Positions 53,822 to 64,000 of a stretch of 64,000 nucleotides of DNA are shown here, in pieces; position 1 is the first letter of the stretch; the number at the start of each line of letters is the position of its first letter. The stretch is from Plecoglossus altivelis. Lineage: Eukaryota > Chordata > Actinopteri > Osmeriformes > Plecoglossidae. The notes beneath the pieces were generated by a model. It ran no database searches. It was not told the origin of the DNA and saw only the letters and a list, made by a program, of their open reading frames with translations. A program made the position numbers and the translations under genes. The stretch is taken from NCBI GenBank assembly GCA_036571765.1, contig BROE01000022.1, positions 15,586,827 through 15,650,826 on the forward strand, written 5' to 3'.

Positions 53822-54491
53822 CCCCCCCCCNNNNNNNNNNNNNNNNNNNNNNNNNNNNNNNNNNNNNNNNNNNNNNNNNNNNNNNNNNNNNNNNNNNNNN
53901 NNNNNNNNNNNNNNNNNNNNNNNNNNNNNNNNNNNNNNNNNNNNNNNNNNNNNNNNNNNNNNNNNNNNNNNNNNNNNNNNNNNNNNNNNNNNNNNNNNNN
54001 NNNNNNNNNNNNNNNNNNNNNNNNNNNNNNNNNNNNNNNNNNNNNNNNNNNNNNNNNNNNNNNNNNNNNNNNNNNNNNNNNNNNNNNNNNNNNNNNNNNN
54101 NNNNNNNNNNNNNNNNNNNNNNNNNNNNNNNNNNNNNNNNNNNNNNNNNNNNNNNNNNNNNNNNNNNNNNNNNNNNNNNNNNNNNNNNNNNNNNNNNNNN
54201 NNNNNNNNNNNNNNNNNNNNNNNNNNNNNNNNNNNNNNNNNNNNNNNNNNNNNNNNNNNNNNNNNNNNNNNNNNNNNNNNNNNNNNNNNNNNNNNNNNNN
54301 NNNNNNNNNNNNNNNNNNNNNNNNNNNNNNNNNNNNNNNNNNNNNNNNNNNNNNNNNNNNNNNNNNNNNNNNNNNNNNNNNNNNNNNNNNNNNNNNNNNN
54401 NNNNNNNNNNNNNNNNNNNNNNNNNNNNNNNNNNNNNNNNNNNNNNNNNNNNNNNNNNNNNNNNNNNNNNAGTGTCAGGGGGGGGGGGGGG
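53822..54491. other. assembly gap bounded by C9 and G14 runs
   Basis: Positions 53831-54470 are 640 N. On the left is C9 (53822-53830), on the right AGTGTCA then G14 (54478-54491). Frames across it are meaningless. Confidence 0.92.
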
Positions 54492-54639
54492 CTGCAACTC
54501 ACCGGGTGATTAGTCGGACGTAGACACGGGGCGATGGAGAGAGAGGAGGCAGAAGGACAGAACGGAGACAGGGGAAATGGAGTGGAGGGAACCAAACATT
54601 GAGATGGAAAGATGTGTCTGATAGGACTGGGAGAGGGGA

Positions 54640-54915
54640 CGGGGGGGTGGGGGGTATGGATTGATAGGCAGGAGGTATAGATTGAGGTGGAGGTAGAGAC
54701 TGAGAGGTGGAGATACAGATCTGAAAGGTGAAAATGAAGGTATAGGCATTGATAGAGAGGTGCAGGTAGATCGGTTTGGAAGGTACAAAATGAATGTGTC
54801 TATATAAACAGAGACGTGCATCTGTATATAGATGTGAGTATAGATGTGATTCATAGAGAGGTTGAGGTATACATGGGGAATTGGAGGTAAGATTGAGACT
54901 TGAAGGTATAGAAAG
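54640..54915. repeat. degenerate GA/GT-rich tandem repeat
   Basis: Many diverged copies of a roughly 20-base GAGGTAGAGATTGAGAGGTG-like unit. Stop-free frames on the minus strand arise from it. Confidence 0.75.
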
Positions 54916-55357
54916 AGATTCTGAATGGCCTGTCCAAATCAATGTTGTAGGCAGGGGTCAGCCTTTATACTGCTGTCACCTCTTATTTACATTTTGCCTA
55001 ATCTGGGCCATTATGGATGACTTCATCACTTTGGTGGTGGGCAGTTTCAGGGTGGAATTGTGTTATCCTAAACACTGCCAGACTGGTGCAATGTTATCAT
55101 TACTAACTGACCTCCACCTCTTTTCTGTCTCTCTCTGTCTCTCTCTCTCTTTCAGTGGCTGGGTGCCTGCTTTGTCTCGCTAACAGTAGCACGCTGATGG
55201 TAATGTGCTGAAAGGTTGGTTTTTGTCTACCCCAAGCTCATTGAAATGATGTGACTGCCTTTTCTGTTGAATACTTCTGGGGCTGCCGCATGAGTGGGCC
55301 GTCCGCTCCCGAAGAAGAATGAAAAGACCTCTGGGGACTCACAGATGCAGAAAAACA
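54916..55357. other. intergenic, no gene seen
   Basis: Mixed sequence with a TC piece at 55123-55152. No exon supported. Confidence 0.5.
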
Positions 55358-55478
55358 GATAGAGAGATGGGGGAGAGAGAGAGAGAGAGAGAAGACAGAG
55401 AGAGAGATGGGGGAGTGAGAGAGAGAGAGGAGAGAGAGATAGAGAGAGAGAGGAGAGAGAGAAGAAAGCGACAGAGTG
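55358..55478. repeat. GA microsatellite with internal duplication
   Basis: GA-rich; AGAGAGATGGGGGAG occurs twice about 42 bases apart (near 55360 and 55402). Confidence 0.92.
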
Positions 55479-55489
55479 AGAGCACCGTT

Positions 55490-55960
55490 AACTGTCAAGC
55501 AAACATAGACATTTTGCGTAATTTGATTAGGTTACAATAACGGTCTTTATTTATAGTCGTCTTCAGAAGCAGAGATGAGGGTGTGCGTTAGTAGCGCCCG
55601 ACCGAACCGAATCCTGTTTCTCTCGGAGGCTGCGGTCTAAATAACGACTGAAATAGCGGCACGCTGGCTTCGTTCAGGTTGCTACAGGCTAATTAGCGGG
55701 CAGCATGTCCATCTAACAGTGAATGGCCCCAGAGCTCACACACTCATTACGTTCATTAGGTGTGTGATCAGTGTCTCTGCTAGAGGAGGGGGTTCTGGGA
55801 GCAGCAGGCAGAGCAGAACACCTACCACACGCGTGAGCGTTAGCCTCCATCTGAGACGGATTTGTTGTTTAAGCTTTGAGCTAATAATATGGCAAACGAC
55901 AAGGCCTCAGGATGACACGCCATCTCATTTCGTATACGAGGGTGGCTGAGCAGAAAAAGA
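55490..55960. promoter_or_regulatory. candidate conserved non-coding element
   Basis: TGCGTAATTTGATTAGG, GGTCTTTATTTATAGTCG, CTAAATAACGACTG, GGCTAATTAGCGGG and GCTAATAATATGGC in a block without simple repeats. Confidence 0.38.
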
Positions 55961-55989
55961 GAGAGTGCACCAGAGAATGAGAGAGCAAA

Positions 55990-56580
55990 ACAGGAATCAC
56001 AGTATTTTCAAAAACAACGGTATTTATTTTCATCCACGCAACATCAAATTGTTGCTTCGCCCACTAAGAGAGCTGTGCAGCGGCGCGGTTTGAACTGGAG
56101 GTTAATGAAGAAGTCCCTGGCGTCGAGTTACTTGCTCGTCTGCAGGCGACCCGGTCTGTCGAAACAAATGTTTCATTTGTGTGCCACATGTTTCTCAGAC
56201 GAGACCCCTGTAAAAGTTGTTCAATAAATTTTACCGTCTGTTTTACAGAGCTCCCCCAGCCCCTCCTTGTGCCATTTTTTAATTGAAAGTCGATTCTTAC
56301 CCTGCTATAAACGTCATTCCACCCAATCAGAGCTAGTTTAGATCAAATGGCTGTTTTCGGCAGGGCCGTGTGCCTACAGATGCCTCGCACCCTGCCTTGT
56401 CTCGCGGCTCGTCTCCCGCTAAACCCTCTGTCTCTTTAAGGCTGGGAGATGGCTGTCACTGTAGTCTGGCAGCAAAGCGTAATATTTCTTCAGGAGTTCT
56501 GAGCCTGGCACTCAGCGGGGTAGGAATGAGAACGTAGCGCTGCTTAAACGGAGGGAGTCAGACGTAAATCACCTAACACG
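55990..56580. promoter_or_regulatory. candidate enhancer-like element (strong, long)
   Basis: Nearly 600 bases free of simple repeats, with GGTATTTATTTTCATCC, CATCAAATTGTTGC, GGAGGTTAATGAAG, CAATAAATTTTACCG, TTTTTTAATTGAAAG, CTATAAACGTC, CACCCAATCAGAGC and GTAAATCACC. A 7-base inverted repeat (ACAAATG, TTT, CATTTGT) lies at 56164-56180. This is the longest enhancer-like block in the right half. Confidence 0.43.
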
Positions 56581-56970
56581 GTGAGGAGGCAGCAGGTAGA
56601 CATGCGCCAGGCTGTCACTGAGCTGCCCTCAAAACAGATTGGACACCAGCCATCCTGCTTTAATCAACCTGCACATAATAGACATGTCTTTGCTCTTTGT
56701 GACACGCTCACATGCAGAAAAGCAGACACCGAAACTCACACACAAAGGAACTTCAACTTACTTTGTTTTCGGACTTTTTTTCCCCGAACTTGTGCTATTT
56801 AAATGTGCCTTGTGTTTGTTTGTTGCCGTGTCAGGGGTTATTTCTTTGGTGAGTATCTAACAGCACCGTTTGAAGTTTTAATATCACTGGTTCACGCATG
56901 CACACACACTTTTGCACACGTACACACACTCTTCAAAGGTCGACTCTCCACAGCGATACGTCGCTGGGTT
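56581..56970. other. intergenic, no gene seen
   Basis: Mixed sequence with a short CA run at 56900-56930. Confidence 0.5.
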
Positions 56971-56971
56971 T

Positions 56972-56992
56972 TTTGACACGCTGCGTGTCAAA
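56972..56992. promoter_or_regulatory. 21-base palindrome resembling a paired T-box or MEIS-type site
   Basis: Perfect inverted repeat with arms TTTGACACGC and GCGTGTCAAA around one central T. Each arm matches seven of ten positions of the Brachyury half-site TTTCACACCT, in the same inward arrangement as the classic T palindrome. It can also be read as TGACA...TGTCA, a MEIS/TGIF-type core pair. Confidence 0.35.
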
Positions 56993-58080
56993 CGCTAATG
57001 TTATTGTTGGCAAAACACTTTTATAGCGGTGGGTTTTCATTCTGGCATTTTCTTCCTTTATTTCTTTCTAATTAAACAGCAGTAAATGTCTAGCGTGGCT
57101 GTGGTTTCGCAACTAAGTGTGGTTGGAAACCTAACACCACCAAACAGATGGGAGAGTGTTCCTATATGAATGTCTCTCCTTATGAGACCTGAATTATATA
57201 GAGCCCTGAAACAATTGACATCATGATCACATCCTGTCGGATGAATGGCCCACGATAACATAATCCTTCAGCAATTTGGACTAAAAACAAAGAATGAGGA
57301 TGGAAGTTTAATTGAATTGAATGTGTGTAAAAATCCTATTTGTTTGACTGTCCACGCCTTAGGAATTCAATTGGTTTAATGTATGTGTTACGAGGACCAT
57401 AACGACACCTTATTCTGTATTCTCTACAGGTATGTTTATAAAGGCCTTGGTTTTTGCTGGTCAGCATTTTCCTTTTATTCCAGTTTCAATGTAAACACAT
57501 CCTACTCCACTGTCTTCTCAAGAGCGTGTGCTATCGTGGCCTTTTTAATGCGTCATTTCAATGTCTCATTAGTCCATTAGTGTGAATGACTGAGAAGTAC
57601 TCAGATGCCACGCTTTGTCCTCGTACTGAAGAGCTCTGCTTGAAGACTCTGAAGTATCCTCAGACTGTAATTGAACCAATCCAACATCCATTGGAAAATG
57701 CCTGTTTGTGACGAAAACTGTATTCTGAATGGTGTCTTCTTTTGATGCTTTTTTTCTTTCATTACCACAACATTTTGAGTTCAATATAGACGTTTAACTA
57801 TCCCAATGTTGCGATTATTAGGGAAACAAGTATTTGCTTCAAAAGAAGTGAGTAGTAGTTCATTTGGCACATTTCGTATAACTTTCGTACAATGTTTTAG
57901 CAACACGATCCCTTAAATATGTGGGGCAGGGTGAGTTACATAAAGCCTGCTTTCATTCTGACTTAAGTTTCACCTGCCCAAAAAAGGCATTCATAACCAT
58001 CAGATCGATAACCAAATAACAAGCTACTGTAAACATGCAGTGCATTAGAAAAATAGCAGCTCTTACATTCTAGTGGAGAA
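56993..58080. other. intergenic, AT-rich, no gene seen
   Basis: Ordinary sequence, no exon or RNA gene recognised. Confidence 0.55.
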
Positions 58081-59424
58081 AGGCTTGCGTTCGGTGGGAC
58101 GCACAGTTAACGCAAACATCACTGTCACCAAAGCAAATCAAGTCATCTACTTCTGTGTAAGAGGAGAAGCTGAAAGGTGATTGTCCGTGGTTTAGGAGCG
58201 TTAACCTGATAAGCACCACTTTAGCACATGGGACAGGGGACCCCCCTCTTAGAGGAACAGATGGTCTCTTCAACCCCTCCTCTGGTGTAGCATGTTGCCA
58301 CTCTTAGAGGGACAAGCATCATTGATTGAATGGAGGTTCTCTGTGTGTTTCAATGCTGGTGTTGCCTGGTAGAAACCCAACACTTGAGCGTACTGAATGC
58401 GTGGTTGGGTAACTGGCTAGTTGACTGTCTCACCATCACCCTCATCAGTTTTTTTTTCGATGGTTCTTGTCCTGCTATCTCAAATACCCGAAGAGGCCAG
58501 AAGGTACTAACAAATGACTGATGAATAATAATCAAGCACAACTTCTGACCAACTTCGATGGCATACCTGTCCTAGTTGAAATACACAGGTTACACTCTCT
58601 TGCTAAAGTTAACGTGGCGCACCCTTAGGTCAGACTCAATGGAGTACACGGATGTGAATCCATTGCCGTATATCATTTATTAGGTTTCTTTTTATCCTTT
58701 GTCATTATGTTTCTGTACGCTTACATGTGAATTTGATCTCTGAGATAGTCATCTCAATAATAGATCAGTCTTCACCTTCATATGGATCGTAAGATTTATT
58801 CTTCAAAGCGAAGACCTTCCAGCAAGCATGTTGTTCGTTTCCCTGCTAGGGGAGTAATTGTTGTGTTTGCAATTGATCACACCGCTCTTTTAAAAAAAAC
58901 AAAAAAAAACAAGGCATTGAAGTGGACATAATGATGCTTAACCCAAGTCTGTATCATGACTGATCCATTCTGTTGAATATAGCTTTGTATCACCATGCGA
59001 AGCCATGATTCATCTCCAACCGCTGTATACTGAAGTGTTTCTCTCAGCAGACAGTTCATCATTAGGCCCGAGCTGTAAAATGATGTTACGATAATAACCA
59101 TCAACAATAATCTAGTGCACCCATAGACCCCTCTCATCAATTACCTGTTATTGGAGCGCCTGTATCCTGTGTATTGTGATATTCGTTTATGTTTGATGAA
59201 TGCTGTGCCCGGTGAGTGTTTTGGTCCCCAGGATATCTTTCTCCCACTGATGTACTTATTAATAATAAATTGCATGAGGAATGTGTGAGTTCAGCCTGCC
59301 TCCTCTGCGATTGTAGAAACAAAAGAACGTTTGAAGTATCTATCTTAATCCAAAGACACTTTATTAGATAAAGCTAACTTGCCCAAGACAAATAGTGACG
59401 CGTAGACACTAGACTCCCTCTCTT
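58081..59424. other. intergenic, no gene seen
   Basis: Mixed to AT-rich, with an A-rich run at 58891-58912. Confidence 0.55.
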
Positions 59425-59490
59425 CACTCTCTTATTATGTCTCTCTCTCCCTCTCTCTCTATCTTTCTCTCTCTCCTTTTTTCCCCTCTG
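59425..59490. repeat. TC-rich low-complexity tract
   Basis: Interrupted TC with CCCT and TATC units. Confidence 0.85.
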
Positions 59491-59989
59491 TCTACTCATT
59501 TTTCTCAAGGCAGCAGATTTATAAAAATAATTCTAACGAATAGCTATCCATTTGGAATGTATTGATGAAAATCACCATAATACCATGCAAGGACATGTAT
59601 TTATCCCCCCAAATAATTTTATGATATAACGGCAGTGGTTCAAAAACAGTCACACATTGCTGACGGGGCGCATGACATACTTTAAGCAGAGAAGCATGTT
59701 GCTGTTAAAGAATGAATGGATTCTAATGGGTTTGAATGTCTTGTGAATGTTTTTTTCCGTGTCATTTTCAAAGGGGGTGGTCTGACAGCAACAGCTTGAG
59801 ATGTTCAGTACGGATGTTTGGTACAGTACATCGACCCGGCCCAGTCTTAATCCTCCAGAACCTTCTACAGCAGTGTTAGCCCCGAGGGTCTGTAGAGTCA
59901 TGTGTCATAGTGACCACAGACGTCTCCTGCTGTGGCTACACCAACAATACAGAACGAGAGAGTGTCCGACGTCCCAATGAAAATAAAGC
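59491..59989. other. intergenic, no gene seen
   Basis: AT-rich then mixed sequence. Confidence 0.55.
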
Positions 59990-60260
59990 CAGTGTTATTT
60001 ATGCCCTCCTCCAAAGCCTCCTTGACATTTTTTTCTCCTGCTCTATCAAAGACCAGTCAGTTACTGTGGCAATATAAATCACCCTTCTACTGGGCTTTGT
60101 AAAAACACGGCGATTAAGTTTGCAAACCGCGGCAGGGAGGGCGAGCAGTAAATTTCCCTGCTAACAAAGTTAACATTGATTCAGATATAATCACTTGTCC
60201 GTGTGTTACAACGATAACCTTTTAATAGATTTGAAAAACATATTTGACACCCATTAAAGT
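59990..60260. promoter_or_regulatory. candidate conserved non-coding element
   Basis: GTTATTTATGCC, GGCAATATAAATCACCC, CGGCGATTAAGTTTGC, CAGTAAATTTCC, GTTAACATTGATTCAG and TTTTAATAGATTTG in a clean block. Confidence 0.35.
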
Positions 60261-61046
60261 AACAAATTATTTTTCTGTGTCATAGAGGAAGTGAGAGAAA
60301 GTCTATTTAGACAGAGGCAACCAGTAATACTCTGCATACTTTGGTAATACATTGTACTGTAACTTTACAGCAGAAGAGTGGTATTGATCAAAACCCCACA
60401 TTTATACTCTGGATTCGTATCATCAGAGAAAAAGAGTAACAGCGAGGTATAAACATTGAAACAACAACTTCACTTGTCTTATATCCTGCCAACATGATAA
60501 TGTTGACTTTTATTGTCATGTAGGAAAAGCTTTATGTTGCTCACTGGAAAAGAAGGAAAGAGAAAAAGTATGTTGGGACATAACAGTGTCACTTTTAACA
60601 GTATTAGTTTCAGTCTTCTTAATATGCTGTTTCTACTCTGTGACATTTAGACTACCAATAGAAGCTTTGGTGTTTTCCGAGTGCAGGCAATTACACATGG
60701 AATATGTGTGTGTTGGAGAGAGTGCATGAGTGAGACCATTCTTTTAGAGTTGATTTTGTTGGAAATCTATTTTCTTAATGTCACGCTGAGGTCAGCTTTG
60801 ACTTCAAATGAGGTTTGACAAGGAAGCGTACAGTCTTGCATTTGTAAAAGTATCAAAGCACAAAAGAAAGAACAAGTGGGCTTCTTTTATTTTTTCTCTC
60901 TAAAATCCTAGAAACACATGTCAGTCAGGTGTGTGTTCTTCCCGAGGTAAAATGTTTCTCCCAGTTAAAGCACCAAAGTGACAACTTTATAACTAAAAGG
61001 AGTTTGTCCTCCAGAGTTCAGTGAAAATATTATGAGAAGCTGAAGA
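60261..61046. other. intergenic, AT-rich, no gene seen
   Basis: Ordinary sequence. No gene supported. Confidence 0.55.
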
Positions 61047-61085
61047 AAGAGATTGGTGGGGGGGAGGTTGGGGGGGGGTGGATGA
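61047..61085. repeat. G-rich low-complexity tract
   Basis: GGTGGGGGGGAGG and TTGGGGGGGGG units. Confidence 0.85.
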
Positions 61086-61324
61086 ATGACGGACAGCTCT
61101 GACACTCTGGAGCACTTAGGCAATTACTAACACTTTGTGCCAGTCACCACATCTGACACAACACAAACACGCACGGGGATAATTTTACACTACATGGCTG
61201 TGCATGGGTCAACTTGGATGAACACTGGGAAAACCATTTCAGCTGCATTTCAGGACCAATCATCTTAATTGGACCCATAACCTCCTTCCCTCATCCTACC
61301 ACCCTCCCATAACAGCAAATAACT
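61086..61324. other. intergenic, no gene seen
   Basis: Mixed sequence. Confidence 0.5.
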
Positions 61325-61370
61325 GGGAGAGAGAGGGAAAGAGAGAGAGAGGGAAAGAGAGAGAGAGACG
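61325..61370. repeat. GA-rich repeat with duplicated GAGGGAAAGAGA unit
   Basis: GAGAGAGAGGGAAAGAGA occurs twice in tandem. Confidence 0.9.
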
Positions 61371-61479
61371 TGGCAGAAAGATCTTTGAAGTGCAGCTGTC
61401 AGTCAGATCTCCACGCTGGAAGTGAAATGGCGTACAGGTGTGGGAACGGAGCCCAGATGGCTCTCCATGGGTCACAGGT

Positions 61480-61712
61480 GGAAGAAAGATGGAAGAAGGG
61501 TGGGAAAGGGGGAAGGTCACGGGGGTGGGGGGGAGTCACGGGGGCTGTGAAGAAGGCAGAGGGAAGAACCAAGGGAGGGGAGGGCAAGAGGGAGGGGGAG
61601 GTGTGGATATGAACTTTCAAATGTGTTTGTGCGTATAGACCATGGGAACCATCAGACGGTCCCCAGTATGGGTCACATATCCACCCCCCCACCCCAACCC
61701 CCCACCCCCAAA
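61480..61712. repeat. G-rich patch and C-rich patch
   Basis: G-rich with GGGGGTGGGGG (61490-61605), then C-rich CCCCCCACCCC (61683-61710). Confidence 0.75.
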
Positions 61713-61756
61713 TACATCACAGATTAAGCAGTAAAGTCACATCCACACAATGACAA

Positions 61757-62010
61757 CCAGACGTTGCAGAACACGATAGGGTTGCCTTCACCGCCCTTTC
61801 TATTCATTTCATGTTTCACTTTGTCGGCCTCTCACCCGACCAGACATTGCAGAATGGTATGGGTTCACATCCCTCCCACCCCATTCCTACAATCAGAGCA
61901 TCGCAGTGTCACAACCCACACCACTCACCAGACATTGCAAAATACCATATGCATGGCACATCTCCTACTTTTAATTCTACTTTGAGGACCTAGCTTGTGT
62001 GACACTAAGT
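61757..62010. repeat. diverged 83-88-base tandem repeat, nearly three copies
   Basis: CCAGACGTTGCAGAA at 61757, CCAGACATTGCAGAA at 61840 and CCAGACATTGCAAAA at 61928 start successive copies. Each is followed by a CAT/GGTAT-type stretch, a CATC or CACATC piece and a pyrimidine-rich end with CATTTC or CCATTCC. Confidence 0.8.
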
Positions 62011-62399
62011 CCAATGGTGGTTCACCTTGGTGGTGCGCAGTCTGTTTTCATTAGCATACGTAACCATTTCACCCAAAACAGAAAAAGATGCGACCATATA
62101 TCTGTGAAACTGCATACTTCATTCAGTAGTATTTGGCAGTGGGACAGATTTGACTATATGCATTTGTACTGTACAAAGTTAGAGGTACGCTGCTTGATAG
62201 GTTCCCCCAGCTTCCCCGTTGGGCTTCCCGTAGGGAGACCTGAGTCCAACTTTTCTCCCGCCTTCAGCCCCCGCTCAGCATTCCCATCCCAGGAAGGAGT
62301 CTACCTAGCTCACAAACTAGAATCAGAGAAACCACAATGTCAAGGTGTATTGTCCTGCACCCTGACATTATAGGCTATAATCAACCTGACGTGCCATTG
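62011..62399. other. intergenic, no gene seen
   Basis: Mixed sequence; a 124-codon plus frame at 61999-62373 shows no domain. Confidence 0.5.
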
Positions 62400-62730
62400 A
62401 ACAATATAGACTGATCTCATTTGGAGGCTGCCCACGTCACCCATAGCTACGTCGGCCAACATTACTAAATTGTGAATGGTCATATCTCCACCACCCTGAT
62501 CAGACAATGATCACAGTTCTCTGTGATGTAGAGTTCCATTAATTGTCTTTTCAATGTACCGAACACCCTCAACTCTGCCCGTGCACCTCACCCTCAATTA
62601 GACAATTATTTCAGTTTTCTCATTAGATCTGTCACTAATGGACCACATCTGTTTCCGTAGTCGACAGAGTCTCATCTCGGCCATCTCTGGTAATCACTTC
62701 CCAGATGTGCAGATCAGATCCTCCTCATCA
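62400..62730. promoter_or_regulatory. candidate conserved non-coding element
   Basis: ACTAAATTGTGAATGG, TTCCATTAATTGTC, CTCAATTAGACAATTATTTC and CTCATTAGATC, with two GATCACAG/GATCAGAC type stretches. Repeat-free. Confidence 0.38.
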
Positions 62731-62946
62731 CGATATAAACTGATGTGTGTGTTGTAGTCTAGGTTAATCTGAACTGAGCATGGATTCCAGGGGAAATCAA
62801 AACCATCCCAATTGTCTGACAGTCCTGGTTAGCTGTGTGATATCCGAGCGATTGTGCCATCTGCAAACGACCTGGACCTCCTACTGATGAAGGCTGCTCA
62901 CCGTAAATTTGTTTGAAAGAAAGTCCTCAGAGATCTGAGTTTTGAC
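62731..62946. other. intergenic, no gene seen
   Basis: Mixed sequence. Confidence 0.5.
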
Positions 62947-63070
62947 ATACACACACACGCCCGCCCGCACGCATGCACACATCCACAAGCTGCACACACG
63001 CATTTGTTCACTCGCATGCAAACACAGACGGCGACACGCACGCACACATACAAACACAGACACGCACTCA
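62947..63070. repeat. imperfect CA/CGCA repeat
   Basis: Interrupted ACAC, CGCACGCA and CACACATAC units. Confidence 0.85.
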
Positions 63071-63159
63071 CATCTGAGGGTGAGTCCAAACACATAACTG
63101 TCATTGAGGCTTCAGATTCTCCGTCTCTGTGAAGTGACAAGATGGGCCAGGTTTCTCTG

Positions 63160-63560
63160 CTGTCCAGTTGTGATTAGAATAATCTCCTCTCCTGTGTGAC
63201 AACAACTGGTTAGACATGCAGAGGGATGCTTAATGAGAAATTTTATCTGCTGCTGTGTTAGACAGGAGCTGGGTTATGTAATTGTATAGGTTTCATCTCT
63301 AAGAACTAAGGATGAAAAGGGGCTTGTTTCCCTTGCTGTTGCATTGCTTAACAGCTGTAAAGGGAGCTTTAAATGATAATTGTCACTCCTCCTTCACATG
63401 AAAGTAATTTAGATGCACCGAAATGCCCAAAAACAATTAGAGCAAAATGCGCAGGCATCTTTACACGCACCTATTACATTCATGAAATCTCTCTCTTCAG
63501 CTTGTGTGCCAAGTGAACGATTATTAGCCATCTTCATCTGTTAGGTACACTTCATGAATT
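63160..63560. promoter_or_regulatory. candidate enhancer-like element
   Basis: GTGATTAGAATAATC, GCTTAATGAGAAATTTTATC, GTAATTGTATAGG, TTTAAATGATAATTGTC, AAGTAATTTAGATGC, AACAATTAGAGC and ACGATTATTAGCC. Dense homeodomain cores, no simple repeats. Confidence 0.42.
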
Positions 63561-63688
63561 TTACATCATCCCTCATCATTACCATAACGACACTATCAAA
63601 GATATTAGGAGGCTTCGGTGATGTTCCACTCGTAGACATCCCTGTTAGATGTGCTGTCAGGGAGGCAGTCTCATCTACCTCTCCTAAT

Positions 63689-63800
63689 GAGTGTGTGTGC
63701 GTGTGTCTAAGTTTACTGCATGGAAATGCATATGTGGTGATCACAAAGGGGCCGTTGTGTGTGCGCACAGCTGTGTGTGTGTCTGTGTGTGTGTGTGTGA
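63689..63800. repeat. TG microsatellite pieces
   Basis: TGTGTGCGTGTGTC at 63689-63705 and a longer interrupted TG at 63765-63800. Confidence 0.88.
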
Positions 63801-64000
63801 CATCGCTCTCTGAAAGTGGAATTTCCATTTTTCTGTCTGTGGCTCCGTTACAGCAGATTCTCTACTTATGGAGACAGTGGGATTCATCTGAGTGGCTTGT
63901 TCTACGAGTGTGTTCGCTGTGTACAGTCTTTGTACGACACATAACAGCGTATTCCTTCAGTATAGCAATTCCTATGATGGCTTACGTGATTCCTGTGCAC
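63801..64000. other. intergenic, no gene seen
   Basis: Mixed sequence to the window edge. Confidence 0.5.

Noticed and set aside
53673..54595. Long frames across 53831-54470
   Set aside because: Same reason: they run through N.
1..64000. CRISPR arrays, operons, bacterial or viral genes, rRNA
   Set aside because: Tandem repeats here have no regular spacers, coding sequence is spliced, and nothing resembles rRNA or viral proteins.

Overview
The window looks like nuclear DNA of a ray-finned fish (inference). It holds spliced eukaryotic coding exons with very short introns (145 and 260 bases) at its left edge. The rest is long non-coding sequence full of CA/TG, GA/TC and CAGG microsatellites, minisatellites and long poly-G or poly-C runs, plus two assembly gaps (552 and 640 N). 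I saw no operons, bacterial-style genes, viral genes, rRNA, convincing tRNA or CRISPR array.

Positions 165-1051 hold the only gene I can support: the last three coding exons, plus strand, of a class I cytokine receptor. They encode a transmembrane exon, a box1 exon (core FLPPIPGPK) and a last exon with a glutamate/lysine-rich cytoplasmic tail ending in TGA at 1049-1051. The reading frame and box1 survive only if the first of the two introns starts with a non-canonical GC donor (CG|gcaagt). Using the GT four bases further on would shift the frame and give a receptor without box1. A poly(A) signal at 1363-1368 probably ends the transcript. The family within class I is unsettled: IL3RA/IL5RA/CSF2RA-like and CRLF2/IL2RG-like tails both fit in part.

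From about 1.4 kb to the right edge (about 62.6 kb) I find no convincing exon on either strand. The region alternates between simple or tandem repeats and many blocks of 150-500 bases that are free of simple repeats and carry homeodomain (TAATTA-type), octamer, SOX-like, PBX-like and nuclear-receptor-like motifs. That pattern is typical of a regulatory gene desert beside a developmental gene. Each such block is only a candidate conserved non-coding element, because conservation cannot be measured here.

In mammals CRLF2, CSF2RA and IL3RA lie next to the enhancer-rich desert downstream of SHOX, and the 3' end of CRLF2 faces it. A receptor 3' end facing an enhancer-like desert therefore suggests a fish shox/receptor interval. 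This is a hypothesis, not a call.

Tandem arrays worth noting are a pyrimidine array at 5.6-6.1 kb, a pure CAGG array at 6.85-6.92 kb, a 20/25-base array with a 170-base higher-order period at 24.96-25.38 kb, a 43-base array at 32.14-32.54 kb and a diverged 83-88-base repeat at 61.76-62.0 kb. One probable Tc1/mariner end relic sits at 42.07 kb.
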